Shown here: positions 28,765 to 37,561 of the stretch, one piece after another
Position numbering within the stretch: position 1 is the stretch's first letter
How the letters are laid out: each line of letters starts with the position of its first letter
NCBI RefSeq assembly: GCF_007671725.1
Contig: NZ_VCNM01000001.1
Span: forward strand, 62,001 to 126,000
Direction: 5' to 3'
Source of the DNA: Halorubrum depositum
Lineage (GTDB): Archaea > Halobacteriota > Halobacteria > Halobacteriales > Haloferacaceae
DNA: 64,000 nt
The notes under the pieces: model-generated
What the model was told of the DNA's origin: nothing
Seen by the model: only the letters and a program-made list of their open reading frames with translations
The model's database searches: none
Position numbers and translations under genes: made by a program

Positions 28765-29283
28765 ATGGACGAGACCGAGTCGGCCGCTGAGGTCCTCCGC
28801 GAGCTGCTGACCGACCGCGACGAGACGCTCGCGGTCGCGGAGTCGCTGACCGGCGGGCTGGTCGGCTCGCGCGTGACGGACGTGCCCGGCGCGAGCGCCT
28901 ACTTCGACCGGGGATTCGTCACCTACGCCTACGACGCGAAGCGGGAGCTGCTCGGCGTCTCCCGCGAGTCGCTCGACGCCGAGGGGGCCGTGAGCGCGGC
29001 CGTCGCGGAGGAGATGGCGGCCGGGGCGCGCGACCGCGCGGGCACGACGTGGGCGGTCGCGACCACCGGGATCGCCGGCCCGGGCGGCGGCAGCGCGGAG
29101 AAGCCCGTCGGCCTCGTCTACGTCGGCGTCGCGTACGCCGCGCCGTGGGGGACCGAGGCGTCGTTCGTCCGGAGCGAGCGCGTCGTCCTCGACGGGGACC
29201 GCGCCGCCGTGAAACGCGGCGCGGTCGACGCCGCGCTCGACGCCTTGCTCCGAGCGATCCGCGAGGTCGACGCCGGGGAGTGA
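28765..29283 (+). CDS. pncC: CinA C-terminal domain protein (nicotinamide-nucleotide amidohydrolase)
   Basis: A 172-residue protein from the ATG at 28765 ([34 protein letters not shown]). Motifs of the CinA amidase domain are [39 protein letters not shown] and [21 protein letters not shown]. This domain deamidates nicotinamide mononucleotide in pyridine nucleotide recycling. There is no N-terminal CinA competence domain. Confidence 0.9.
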   Translation: MDETESAAEVLRELLTDRDETLAVAESLTGGLVGSRVTDVPGASAYFDRGFVTYAYDAKRELLGVSRESLDAEGAVSAAVAEEMAAGARDRAGTTWAVATTGIAGPGGGSAEKPVGLVYVGVAYAAPWGTEASFVRSERVVLDGDRAAVKRGAVDAALDALLRAIREVDAGE

Positions 29284-29356
29284 GACCGGTCGCCGACGCC
29301 GGCGTCGAACGTCCGAGCGCGCGAGCGTTTATCCCCGTGGCTCGTGTACGGGCGCC

Positions 29357-29776
29357 ATGGTCGAACGCGTGCTGGTGCCGATGGACGACTCAGAGCTCTC
29401 CGAGCGAGCGCTGCGCTACGCGCTCGACGTGCACCGGGACGCCGACGTGACGGTGTTACACGTCGTCGGGGAGCCCTCTCGGATGATGGGGGCGGCGACG
29501 GGGATCGCTCTCGCGGACGACAGCGAGGAGCGGGTCCGAGAGCTCTGCGAGGACGTGTTCGAACGGGCCCACGACATCGCCGAGGAGTACGGGGTCGAGC
29601 TGGACACGTTGGCGGAGGTCGGGTCGCCGGCCCGCCGGATCGTCGAGCGCGCCGACGAGTTCGACGTGGTCGTGATCGGGACGCACGGCGGGTCGCTGGC
29701 CGACCGGCTCCTCGTCGGTAACGTGGCGAAGTCCGTCTTCCAGCACTCGCCGGTCCCCGTGACGGTCGTGCGCTGA
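29357..29776 (+). CDS. Universal stress protein (UspA family)
   Basis: A 139-residue Usp domain (MVERVLVPMDDSELSERALRYAL). The nucleotide-binding motif is complete: DVVVIGTHGGSLADRLLVGNVAKSVFQHSPVPVTVV, with the G-2x-G-9x-G-S/T pattern. ATP binding is therefore likely. Single gene, 73 bp after pncC. Confidence 0.92.
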   Translation: MVERVLVPMDDSELSERALRYALDVHRDADVTVLHVVGEPSRMMGAATGIALADDSEERVRELCEDVFERAHDIAEEYGVELDTLAEVGSPARRIVERADEFDVVVIGTHGGSLADRLLVGNVAKSVFQHSPVPVTVVR

Positions 29777-29815
29777 GCGGGGACGCCCCAATCGGGTCGA
29801 CGCCGAGTCGGGTCG

Positions 29816-30022
29816 TCACCCGTCGATGTACGCGTGGCCGACGACCGCGACGAGCAGCGCCGCGACGACGATCCACGCGAACGGCTCGACGGCGAGCAGC
29901 CGGATCGGCCGCGTCACGGACTCGTCGAGGCCGAACAGGACGCCAGCGGCGAAGACGATTGCGAGGACGAGGGCGGCGACGACCCCGGCGACCCCGAGCA
30001 GCGCGGTGTCGGTCCGGTCCAT
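29816..30022 (-). CDS. Small two-helix membrane protein
   Basis: A 68-residue protein from the ATG at 30022 (MDRTDTALLGVAGVVAALVLAIVF). Two transmembrane helices: residues 8-30 and 45-64. The extended upstream frame to 30112 crosses the island boundary and is not credible. It is the last host gene before the integrated element. No named family. Confidence 0.65.
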   Translation of the reverse strand: MDRTDTALLGVAGVVAALVLAIVFAAGVLFGLDESVTRPIRLLAVEPFAWIVVAALLVAVVGHAYIDG

Positions 30023-30092
30023 ACCGCGGATCCGTTCGGAGCGTACATAAGCGGATCCCGACGGTGTCGGCGCGGATCTACGGAGAATATCG

Positions 30093-30104
30093 AAGCCAGG
30101 GCAG
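30093..30104. other. Attachment-site repeat, integrase-proximal end of the island
   Basis: AAGCCAGGGCAG, identical to 51682-51693 where it forms the 3' end of tRNA-Thr. The copy here is not part of a full tRNA. It therefore marks the far end of an element that integrated into the tRNA gene. The flanking AT content changes within about 50 bases. Confidence 0.8.
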
Positions 30105-30158
30105 AAACACAACCGGAAGGTTCAAAGTCCAACCTATTAAAGATAAGGTATCCTAAAA

Positions 30159-31403
30159 ATGCCAGATATCAGGAAGCAAATCAGAAATCTCCAAGACAGA
30201 ATTGAGACGTCTAGTGACATCAAAGAGGAAGATAGGGAGGTATTGCTCGCGTTCAGTGACCGCCTCGACCTCCTGAAATCGGAGTATACCGACCACCGGC
30301 ACAACAAACTTCTCAGGCACTGCACGATCATGGCCGAGGAAGTTGGTGGACTCGCTGAAGCGCTTGAGGATCGGTCCACGACGGAAGACATCGTTCGGTG
30401 GATCAACCGCAATTACGACAACGAGAACACCAACTCGGACTACCGAACTGCCCTCCGTGTTTTCGGGAAACGCGTTACTGAAGACGAAGGATATCCCCCT
30501 GGCATCGAATGGATTCCGTCCGGGACCTCGAACAGTTACAACCCCGTTCCCGATCCCTCGAATATGCTCGACTGGAACGAAGACGTCGTTCCAATGATCG
30601 AGGCGACGCGAAACACCCGTGACGCCGCACTCATCGCGATGGCGTTCGACTCCGGGGCCCGGAGCGGGGAACTTCAGGACCTTACTGTCGGCGACGTGAG
30701 CGACCACGAGCACGGACTCATGATCCGAGTCGACGGGAAAACCGGACAGCGGTCCGTCTCCCTCGTGCCGAGCGTGCCGTACGTCCAGCGGTGGATGACC
30801 GACCATCCGGCACCGGACGATCCCGGTGCTCCCCTTTGGTCGAAGCTGTCGAAGCCAGAAGGGCTCAGCTATCGGCAGTTCAAAAACTGCTTCGAGGACT
30901 CTGCCGACCGTGCGGGCGTCAATAAGCCTGTCACTCCGACCAACTTCCGGAAGTCGAACGCCACCTACCTCGCCCGCCAAGGGATGAGTCAGGCCCGTAT
31001 CGAGGATCGACAGGGACGGAAACGGGGAAGCGACGCGACGGCCCACTACATCGCCCGGTTCGGAGGGGAGGCTGACTCCGAATACGCGCGAATACACGGA
31101 ATGGAGGTCGAAGAAGAGGAACCCGACCCCATCGGACCGGTGGAGTGTCCGCGCTGTCACGAACGGACCCCCCGGGAGCATGCGACGTGTGTCTGGTGTA
31201 ACCAGCCGCTCGAATACGGAGCTCTCGGATCGATCGAGGAAGAGGAGCGGGAGGTTCGGGAAGCCGTCTTCAGTTTCGTCAAAGACAACAACGAACTCCT
31301 CGACGACCTCGAACAGTCCCGTGCGTTCTCCGAGCTCGTCGACGACCATCCCGAACTTGTCGAAGACGCTCGTGAGTTCGCAGAGGCGCTCTCGGAAGAA
31401 TAG
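30159..31403 (+). CDS. Tyrosine recombinase/integrase with C-terminal zinc ribbon
   Basis: A 414-residue integrase. The N-terminal SAM-like core-binding domain covers residues 1-120 and the catalytic domain about residues 135-320. Catalytic Arg I is in FDSGARSGELQDLT, the box II Arg is in TNFRKSNATYLARQG, and the nucleophile Tyr is in AHYIARFGG. The box II histidine of many integrases is replaced by Asn here. A zinc ribbon CPRCHERTPREHATCVWC follows at about residue 329, and the C-terminus is acidic and coiled-coil-like. It sits 55 bp from the att repeat and probably integrates and excises the island at tRNA-Thr. Confidence 0.9.
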   Translation: MPDIRKQIRNLQDRIETSSDIKEEDREVLLAFSDRLDLLKSEYTDHRHNKLLRHCTIMAEEVGGLAEALEDRSTTEDIVRWINRNYDNENTNSDYRTALRVFGKRVTEDEGYPPGIEWIPSGTSNSYNPVPDPSNMLDWNEDVVPMIEATRNTRDAALIAMAFDSGARSGELQDLTVGDVSDHEHGLMIRVDGKTGQRSVSLVPSVPYVQRWMTDHPAPDDPGAPLWSKLSKPEGLSYRQFKNCFEDSADRAGVNKPVTPTNFRKSNATYLARQGMSQARIEDRQGRKRGSDATAHYIARFGGEADSEYARIHGMEVEEEEPDPIGPVECPRCHERTPREHATCVWCNQPLEYGALGSIEEEEREVREAVFSFVKDNNELLDDLEQSRAFSELVDDHPELVEDAREFAEALSEE

Positions 31404-31491
31404 CGGTCGAACGTTACCTCTCCATCGGTGAGTACCGGCTGACAAAGTGGCTTGCTTCACTGTGGTGTGACGCTGATGTGAGAACGATCTG

Positions 31492-31686
31492 TTACCGGAT
31501 CTCTCTGCGGATCTCGTCCAACTGCGCCTGGACCTCATCTATCGCCTCGACGGAGCCGCTGTTGGCAAGCAGCGCGAGTGCGTAGGCTCTCGCCTCTTCG
31601 TCGCCGTGAGCGAGAACCCGAGACAGGAACTCAGTATTCCGGTCCGCGTATTGGCTCACTTCTGAGATGGATTCTTGGCTACTCAT
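31492..31686 (-). CDS. Small helical protein, hypothetical
   Basis: A 64-residue acidic protein (MSSQESISEVSQYADRNTEFLSRV). The segment DEEARAYALALLANSGSVEAIDEVQAQL reads like a single HEAT-type helical hairpin. Convergent with the integrase. No named family is recognised. The 300 bp upstream (31687-31986) shows no gene; it must hold promoters for this gene and for the DUF7342 gene. Confidence 0.55.
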   Translation of the reverse strand: MSSQESISEVSQYADRNTEFLSRVLAHGDEEARAYALALLANSGSVEAIDEVQAQLDEIRREIR

Positions 31687-31986
31687 CGCTCGCCCTCCGT
31701 CTGGGCAGCCGATTTGCGCGTGATTCGTTGGCTAGAGCAGATGCTGGTCGCTTCTGTGGACATTTTTTGAGTTCCTCGTGCTGTCGGTTACGGCGTCAAT
31801 TCGTTCTCGACTCCGGGAAGGACCGCAGTACTGACCGATACCCCGGCGGCCAGCAATCTTGGATTTCCTTCAAGAGCCGATGTGCGATTCACACTCGGGA
31901 CGAGGGACCATAGACAAAAATAGGTTAGTGAGACCAGATAATTGCGTAATCAAAAAATAGTTTGCACCACCCGGCTAGTAGACCGT

Positions 31987-32553
31987 ATGGAACCATCAGA
32001 GGAGGTTGTCACCAACATCCGCGATTCATGGGAAGGAGACAACGATGCATTTGGACGGGTTTACGAAGCGATTCTAGGTATTTCTGAATATACAGGACAC
32101 AATGATATTGCCGAGATTGCCAGATGTGCCCCTAATACCGCAAAGAAGCATTTGAACCGTCTGAATCAGATGGGAATCGCAGAATGCCAAAGTTCGCACT
32201 GGTCTCTCGCGTTCCGGCGGAACGATGCATATCTGGAATGGCGAGAGGTAACCCAGATTTCGGAAGAACATTCCGTTCAAGACCTCGCTGAGCGGGTTCG
32301 TGAGCTAGAAACGAAAGAATCCGAGCTGCAAGAGGAGTTCGGTGTCGAAGGGCCAGATACTGCCTCAGTATACGCGTCTAACAGTGATCGATCGACACAC
32401 GAACTGATGCAGGCAATCGGTACCTGGGACGGTATCCAACGGGATATCCGCCTTTACGAGGCAGCACGTCAACTCCAGCAGAATGATGGGCGCCTGATAT
32501 CAGCGTTTGTTGAGATCCCCTCCGATGACCATGCACCGGCTGAGTCGCAATAA
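31987..32553 (+). CDS. DUF7342-type winged-helix protein (putative regulator)
   Basis: A 188-residue protein from the ATG at 31987 (MEPSEEVVTNIRDSWEGDNDAF). The N-terminal helix-turn-helix is YTGHNDIAEIARCAPNTAKKHLNRLNQMGIAE, residues 35-65. A coiled-coil-like stretch (LAERVRELETKESELQEEFG) and a helical C-terminus follow. I recognise it as a member of the haloarchaeal DUF7342 group. The next gene begins within its stop codon (TAATG), so the two form a unit. This pair is common on haloarchaeal mobile elements. Function not proven; toxin-antitoxin is one option. Confidence 0.75.
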   Translation: MEPSEEVVTNIRDSWEGDNDAFGRVYEAILGISEYTGHNDIAEIARCAPNTAKKHLNRLNQMGIAECQSSHWSLAFRRNDAYLEWREVTQISEEHSVQDLAERVRELETKESELQEEFGVEGPDTASVYASNSDRSTHELMQAIGTWDGIQRDIRLYEAARQLQQNDGRLISAFVEIPSDDHAPAESQ

Positions 32554-32990
32554 TGACTACCAACCATACCCCGACGATCAAACGGTGGGACACCCACCCA
32601 GATAGGGAGTCCTTGCGGGTAATTTATCGATTCCTGAATCAGCGGGAGGAGATCGAGAATGTTAGCCTTGAGCCACAGAGGACTCATCCGCGTCTGGTAC
32701 GTGCAACTGTTACTGATAGGGCTTCATCGACAGCACACGGCATTCTTGAGGTTCAATGGTACGAGACGAGAGATTTCATCATCACGTATCAGACGGACCA
32801 GACAGACGACACCTCCCCATTCCTTCGGTGGACATATTCCCCGGATGCAGAGAGAGTCATAGTATCACATAGCGAGTCAGACGACGTACAAACGTTATCG
32901 CCACCATCTCATCATCTAGGCGAGAATCGGTTTCACCCTCTCCGAGTTCTTCCTCTGATCCTTGGTACTGTCGAAGAATCTACAAAATAA
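32553..32990 (+). CDS. Partner of the DUF7342 gene, unknown function
   Basis: A 145-residue protein (MTTNHTPTIKRWDTHPDRESLRV) whose ATG overlaps the stop codon of the upstream gene. A beta-rich middle (LVRATVTDRASSTAHGILEVQWYETRDFIITYQTD) is followed by HxxxLRVLPLILGTVEES. No enzymatic motif is visible. The strict overlap with a DNA-binding-type protein suggests a bicistronic pair in which this may be the effector. Confidence 0.7.
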   Translation: MTTNHTPTIKRWDTHPDRESLRVIYRFLNQREEIENVSLEPQRTHPRLVRATVTDRASSTAHGILEVQWYETRDFIITYQTDQTDDTSPFLRWTYSPDAERVIVSHSESDDVQTLSPPSHHLGENRFHPLRVLPLILGTVEESTK

Positions 32991-33009
32991 GGTTCTATAG
33001 AGATTCAGT

Positions 33010-33696
33010 CTATAAACCCTCGCTCAGCCTATCACCTAATTCGCGTGGTAGAACTGCACGAGTCCGTCGAGCAGCTTTGTCAATATTATATTCTGTCCGG
33101 TGTAAATCAATAGAACCCTCTTCCGTATTCCAAACCGCGAACCCAGATCTACTGTCTCCGTCTCTAGGTTGGCCTACACTTCCAGGGTTTACCACTTTCA
33201 CATCATTAATTGATTTTGTGAATTGTCGGTGAATATGTCCCAAGACCACTATATCTGGCTTTGAGGAAAACCAGTGGTCTAATGCAGATGGAGTCACATC
33301 TTCCTCAAACACATATTGATTTACCGGGTTCGTAGGGGACCCGTGTGCTACGACTACATCCTTGCCATCTATACTCATTCGTCGCTTGTTCGGCAAATCC
33401 TTTAGATATTGTTTCTCCTCATCAGACAACTGTCGCCGAGTCCAATCGACAGCGCGCTTTGCTGGAATATTGAAATTTGAGGGGGTCTCAGTAACTATAG
33501 CCTCATCATGATTTCCTCGGATAGCGGTTACATTATTCTCAATTAATTGATTGAGGGTTTTGTTTGGAAATGCATTATATCCTAAAAGATCTCCTGCACA
33601 GAGTGTTCGGTCAACTCCCAGTCTTTCTAGTTCCTCAAATACGGACTCCAGAGCAGGCGAATTAGAGTGAACATCAGAAACCAGGCCGATTCTCAT
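33010..33696 (-). CDS. Calcineurin-like metallophosphoesterase (YfcE-type), last gene of a four-gene operon
   Basis: A 228-residue protein with all metallophosphoesterase blocks: GLVSDVHSNSPALE, CAGDLLGYN, IRGNHDEAI, VVAHGSPTNP and VLGHIHRQF. The family cleaves phosphodiesters or phosphomonoesters, often nucleotides or cyclic nucleotides. It lies 24 bp after the 400-residue protein gene, at the end of the operon 36480-33010. It is much lower in GC than host genes. In this context it could be a regulatory phosphatase opposing the kinase or a nuclease-like effector; the sequence does not decide. Confidence 0.88.
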   Translation of the reverse strand: MRIGLVSDVHSNSPALESVFEELERLGVDRTLCAGDLLGYNAFPNKTLNQLIENNVTAIRGNHDEAIVTETPSNFNIPAKRAVDWTRRQLSDEEKQYLKDLPNKRRMSIDGKDVVVAHGSPTNPVNQYVFEEDVTPSALDHWFSSKPDIVVLGHIHRQFTKSINDVKVVNPGSVGQPRDGDSRSGFAVWNTEEGSIDLHRTEYNIDKAARRTRAVLPRELGDRLSEGL

Positions 33697-33720
33697 TAGA
33701 GAATTAGTTGTGACACAGGG

Positions 33721-34923
33721 TTATAAATCGGACTCAATGAGCGAAAGAGCAACCTGCCAGTCAGAATATATCGCAGGCTCGGGCTCAGACAACATACCGA
33801 AGACATCATTCACGTTGTTATATGTCTCCTCGGCGTCTTCCAACTTCTCCTTCGCTGTATCCAGTCGCTCGTCATCATCTAAACCGCGATATTTTTCGGC
33901 TATTTGATTGCAACACCACAGATAGTGGTCCCAAGCTGCTTCACGGAAGTCCCAACCGGTGGCAGATGGTGGGACAGAATCATCAAAGAGATCTTCATCA
34001 TAAGGTGAGGGAGTACGAATAGTCTCTATATCAAAATCAGGCTTCTGGTACATTAGATCAAGTTCTGGGTCCACTCTTAGTTCATTTAGGATTTCCTCAG
34101 AATAGTACTTAACAACGAGACGTCCCCCTCCCTGCTCATCCTGCGGATCCCACCTACGTGTATCAAACGCCCTCAGATTTTGATAGTGCCCCGACGCAAA
34201 TGCATTGATTCCAATTCCAAAGAATAGATGAGCGATTTGGTGAGTATGTCCGACTACCACCTCATATCGATTTTTGTTAAGAGTGTTCAAGAGTTGCAGT
34301 AGAGAATATACCTCGGAAGATCCTGTAAGTGGATGTCTTTGTTCTTTTTCGAACTCAGCGGAAACGTAGAATCCATCTACATCATGTTTCGTTATACGAT
34401 TGAGTAGCTCACTCCGTCTTCCAGCATCAACGAGCGATTTTTGATAGACCGGTAGCGAGGCCAGAATTGGAATATCTCTTCCGATCTCTTCAGCTATTTG
34501 TTTAAATTCCATAGTCAGTTCAACCCAACTCTCTATCTTTTCATCTGAGAATGCATCTAAATTTCTCGCTGGTGCAATGTATGCATCAGTCTGAAGATCA
34601 TCTTGGACAGAGATTATGTCTGAGCAAAGATCTCTATATCTGCTGGAAACCATTGCAGTATCAAAGTCATCACCACCAAAATCGTCAAAATAATCGTATG
34701 TCTCTAGGCCCGGACGCTCAGTTCTCGGTATATAATATTGTGGATCAAAGAGTACCGTACCGCCCTCATCGTTAATTCCTTGAGCGATTTCTTTGTTCTT
34801 TTCTTTAGTGAAATCTGCCGGACTGAGAATTGCGCCGTCGGCGTGATTCTGACTGATTAGTGATTGACTCAGCTTATGACCGTTGTGTCCGATTTGGACT
34901 AGGAACGTTGGTTCTTCGAACAT
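33721..34923 (-). CDS. Unknown 400-residue protein in kinase/nuclease operon
   Basis: MFEEPTFLVQIGHNGHKLSQ opens the protein. The alternation of hydrophobic strands and helices (GAILSPADFTKEKN, PILASLPVYQKS, DVDGFYVSAEFE, EVVVGHTHQIAHLFFGIGINAFASG) suggests an alpha/beta-barrel, perhaps related to tRNA-guanine transglycosylase-like folds. I cannot confirm this by eye. The helical C-terminus runs from about residue 310 (GWDFREAAWDHYLWC). The gene starts two bases after the kinase stop. No family is recognised. It is the least explained part of the operon and probably the specific component. Confidence 0.75.
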   Translation of the reverse strand: MFEEPTFLVQIGHNGHKLSQSLISQNHADGAILSPADFTKEKNKEIAQGINDEGGTVLFDPQYYIPRTERPGLETYDYFDDFGGDDFDTAMVSSRYRDLCSDIISVQDDLQTDAYIAPARNLDAFSDEKIESWVELTMEFKQIAEEIGRDIPILASLPVYQKSLVDAGRRSELLNRITKHDVDGFYVSAEFEKEQRHPLTGSSEVYSLLQLLNTLNKNRYEVVVGHTHQIAHLFFGIGINAFASGHYQNLRAFDTRRWDPQDEQGGGRLVVKYYSEEILNELRVDPELDLMYQKPDFDIETIRTPSPYDEDLFDDSVPPSATGWDFREAAWDHYLWCCNQIAEKYRGLDDDERLDTAKEKLEDAEETYNNVNDVFGMLSEPEPAIYSDWQVALSLIESDL

Positions 34924-34925
34924 TC

Positions 34926-35786
34926 TTATTTGAGGTGGGTGTTGAAAATTTCAACGAGGTCTTCTTGGGCGTGTTGCGGTTTGCGGTAACGATCCATGGG
35001 TTCATACTCGGTCATTCGCAGATAGAAGCTATTCAAATCACGCTCAAGGGGTTGGTTATCTAAGTACCCGGATAACTCCAACCGATTATATTCACGAATC
35101 GCGTCTGATGCGTCCCCCCGTGTGTGGTTGAATGGGTGTTCCCCAGTAATCGACTCAAAGAATACGATCCCTGTAGAAAACAAATCAGAGCGGGTGTTCT
35201 CCTTTTTCTTCTCGTTTCGGAGAACTTCGGGTGCTGAGTATGCAGGGGTTCCAGGCCCACTCTGTTTAAAATCAGGAGTGAGTGTATCTTTTTGGTTCAT
35301 TCTTGCGACGCCAGCATCTATAAGACGGATCTCGCCTTCTGACGTGAATAATACATTGCCTGGTTTAATATCTCGATGGACAATATCGTCCTTGGCAAAC
35401 TCGGGCAGGACACTTAGAATCGCGTTTGCCACCTTGATTCCAAGTGAGACGCTCGTCTCGCGATTATCGATTCTATCTTTTAAAATACCTCCTTCCAAGT
35501 ATTGCTCTACAAGAACTATGGTCTGTTGGCCTGCAAGAGATATTTCGTCTGAATCAACTAGGTCAACAAAATATTCGGAGTCTATTCGTTGCATGATCTC
35601 TACTTCACGCTGGGTATACTCTCGTAATCTCCCATTATCACCAACAGGTATAATCTTCAAACAGACTCTTTCACCATCGTATTCAGCGGTGTAAACCTGC
35701 TTGATATTCCCCTGTCTGATTTCTTCTATTATTTCAAACTGAGGGAATGCTGCTTCAACCTCTGATCTACTTATATCTGGGGACAT
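34926..35786 (-). CDS. Hanks-type serine/threonine protein kinase
   Basis: A 286-residue kinase with no transmembrane or sensor domain. The ATP Lys is in ERVCLKIIPV near residue 44, the Glu of helix C in REVEIMQ, the catalytic loop is VHRDIKPGNVL near residue 132, and the activation and peptide-binding part is GPGTPAYSAPEVL. Two deviations are seen: the glycine loop reads IRQGNIKQVYT and the DFG motif is replaced by DAG (LIDAGVAR), with Asp kept. It should be active but atypical. It lies between the nuclease-like gene (one base gap) and the unknown protein (two base gap). Confidence 0.93.
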   Translation of the reverse strand: MSPDISRSEVEAAFPQFEIIEEIRQGNIKQVYTAEYDGERVCLKIIPVGDNGRLREYTQREVEIMQRIDSEYFVDLVDSDEISLAGQQTIVLVEQYLEGGILKDRIDNRETSVSLGIKVANAILSVLPEFAKDDIVHRDIKPGNVLFTSEGEIRLIDAGVARMNQKDTLTPDFKQSGPGTPAYSAPEVLRNEKKKENTRSDLFSTGIVFFESITGEHPFNHTRGDASDAIREYNRLELSGYLDNQPLERDLNSFYLRMTEYEPMDRYRKPQHAQEDLVEIFNTHLK

Positions 35787-35787
35787 A

Positions 35788-36480
35788 TTAATCGGAGCAA
35801 ATTGATTGTGGAAGTTCTTCCATTATAGTCCTTTCATTCAGGCGCCACTTATTCATTGGTGAATATGGTTTCTGACGAGATGGTTCTTTATGAATATAAA
35901 CGTCTCCGTCTTCGGAAATCTCCATCAAACCAACACCATATTCCTCAAATAGTTCGAGATTATCTATAGCTCTAAGAACATTATCCTCGTCTAAAGCCAC
36001 ATACTGATACTCAGAGAAGGACTTCCCTCGGACGGCCTGTTCCAGTGCCTTCTTCCACTTACTAAGTTTTAGTTCTATAGAATATGATGTGGTTACGTGG
36101 CGCCGCAGATCATGTGCAGTCTGTATTTTCCCATTATCTAGCTCATCAACGAACCCTTTTTTAATCAATTCCTCTAGTGCATTTTTCTTTTTCCGCTTCC
36201 CCATTGCGCCAACGCTATAGTAAAAGTCTCGAGTAATCGGACCCCGTCCGTGAAGTTGTAGAAAAGCCTGGAGGTGTGATTTTCTTTCTAATACCGAGGA
36301 GATTCGCAATTCATTGATCCGGTGATCAAGATAGGCTGTTGAAGGATTTGCGAGTACAATGTCTGCCCTGCCATTCCCATAAGTAAATTCTTCTAGGAGA
36401 ATGGATTCGTCCTGCGCAAAGTCTTGGCTAATCGAATCTATGGCCACCTTTCTCATTTCCTGTTCCGAATCAAATCCCAT
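35788..36480 (-). CDS. PD-(D/E)XK-nuclease-like protein with inserted winged-helix segment
   Basis: A 230-residue protein. A possible active site is split: FTYGNGRADIVLA (Asp, residues 33-45) and SYSIELKLSKWKKALEQA (Glu-x-Lys, residues 132-148), followed by YVALDEDNVLRAIDNLELFEEYGVGLMEI, which matches the rest of a restriction-type fold. Residues 55-125 between them look like a winged helix (LQAFLQLHGRGPITRDFYY). First gene of the operon. A TATA-like TTTTTATAAC is on the minus strand at about 36535-36547. The nuclease call is inference from the motifs and needs structure prediction. Confidence 0.7.
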   Translation of the reverse strand: MGFDSEQEMRKVAIDSISQDFAQDESILLEEFTYGNGRADIVLANPSTAYLDHRINELRISSVLERKSHLQAFLQLHGRGPITRDFYYSVGAMGKRKKKNALEELIKKGFVDELDNGKIQTAHDLRRHVTTSYSIELKLSKWKKALEQAVRGKSFSEYQYVALDEDNVLRAIDNLELFEEYGVGLMEISEDGDVYIHKEPSRQKPYSPMNKWRLNERTIMEELPQSICSD

Positions 36481-36897
36481 TGTATCACTCCTGCCTGCCT
36501 TTCGGCAGACCTTATTGGTTGAATTTGATAGACTCGTTATAAAAACCTGTCCCAGAATTTACGGTGAATAATAATTAGGGTACTGGCCGATTATGAAAAT
36601 CAACTTGACCGTGGCCTCATCTTGTTTCTTACGTCTATCTCATCCTCTAGGTAAAACTGACTCTATCCTGTACCTCGTCAATAGATCAGCTGGATTTTCC
36701 CGCTAATTGTGTGAGTCAGAGCGTTCAATTATTCCACTGCTCTACCAGATGGTAGATATAACGGTCATAGTAATTACCCCATCCTATAATCGAGTTATTG
36801 TATAACCCGATTACGAACTAGCCGTTGAACGGCACTAATCGGTGAAGTCGGCCTCAGGAACGCAAAGCTATAACCGGGTTTACTGTGATATCCGATT
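36481..36897. promoter_or_regulatory. AT-rich divergent promoter region between the kinase operon and an integrase remnant
   Basis: 417 bp with no gene. At the left is the operon promoter (minus strand, TTTTTATAAC near 36535-36547) and a small hairpin TGCCTTTCGGCA near 36496. A 12-bp inverted repeat TAATCGAGTTAT / ATAACCCGATTA lies at 36787-36813, one mismatch between arms. A related pair ATAACCGG / CCGATTAT occurs around 36870-36897, just before the integrase start. These look like operator copies for one regulator. Confidence 0.5.
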
Positions 36898-37492
36898 ATG
36901 GTCCGCATCGATGACAGCGATGACGTGACAAAGTGCTGGCTCTCCCCTGACGAACTGGATCGACTCGAGCGAACGGCTGGGGAGGATGGTTGGGAGCGTG
37001 AGGTCGCAATTCAACTGATGGGGCGGTGCGGGCTCCGGGCGTCGGAGGTGAGCTATCCGAACGACAGCAACCTCCGGTACTCCGACGATGGCGACATCTG
37101 GCTCTTCGAGATCCAGGGGAAGAATACGAAAGGCGGGTCAAAGACGACACGCGACGCATGGATGCCCGACGACGTCGCCGAGGACATCCACAAATACAGC
37201 CGTGAACGAGACCTCAGCCTATCCAACCCGTGGGTCGACGCCAGTTACCCCCTCTGTTCGTCGATGGGTTAAGGAAGCGGCTCACGCCGTTTCAGAGAAA
37301 ACTGACGACCCACGCTGGCAGTCAGTCTCGTTGCATGACCTCCGTCGGTCCTGGGCGACGTATCATCTCGTCGAGCGCCAGGTCGACGTCCGGACTATGA
37401 TGAGTGTCGGTGGGTGGTCTGACTACTCCGCTATCGAGCCCTACCTTGCAGAGCCGACCGAGGCACGTATCGGAGAGGCGATGCGGACATGA
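36898..37492 (+). pseudogene. Frameshifted tyrosine recombinase
   Basis: Frame one runs 36898-37272 (MVRIDDSDDVTKCWLSPDEL, Arg I in GRCGLRASEVS, Lys in GKNTKGGSK). The second frame continues as SVRRWVKEAAHAVSEKTD with the box II motif SLHDLRRSWATYHL and GGWSDYSAIEPYL, ending at 37492. The break lies in the run of C near 37247-37253. About 190 residues in total: a short phage-type recombinase lacking the long core-binding domain. The reconstructed protein has Arg, Lys, His, Arg and Tyr, so the loss is recent or a sequencing error. Confidence 0.8.
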
Positions 37493-37561
37493 GGCCGAAC
37501 TAAGAGAGCCGAATCCAGCACGTCATAATTGGAACAGTTCACCGCCAGAGTTTTCAGACCA

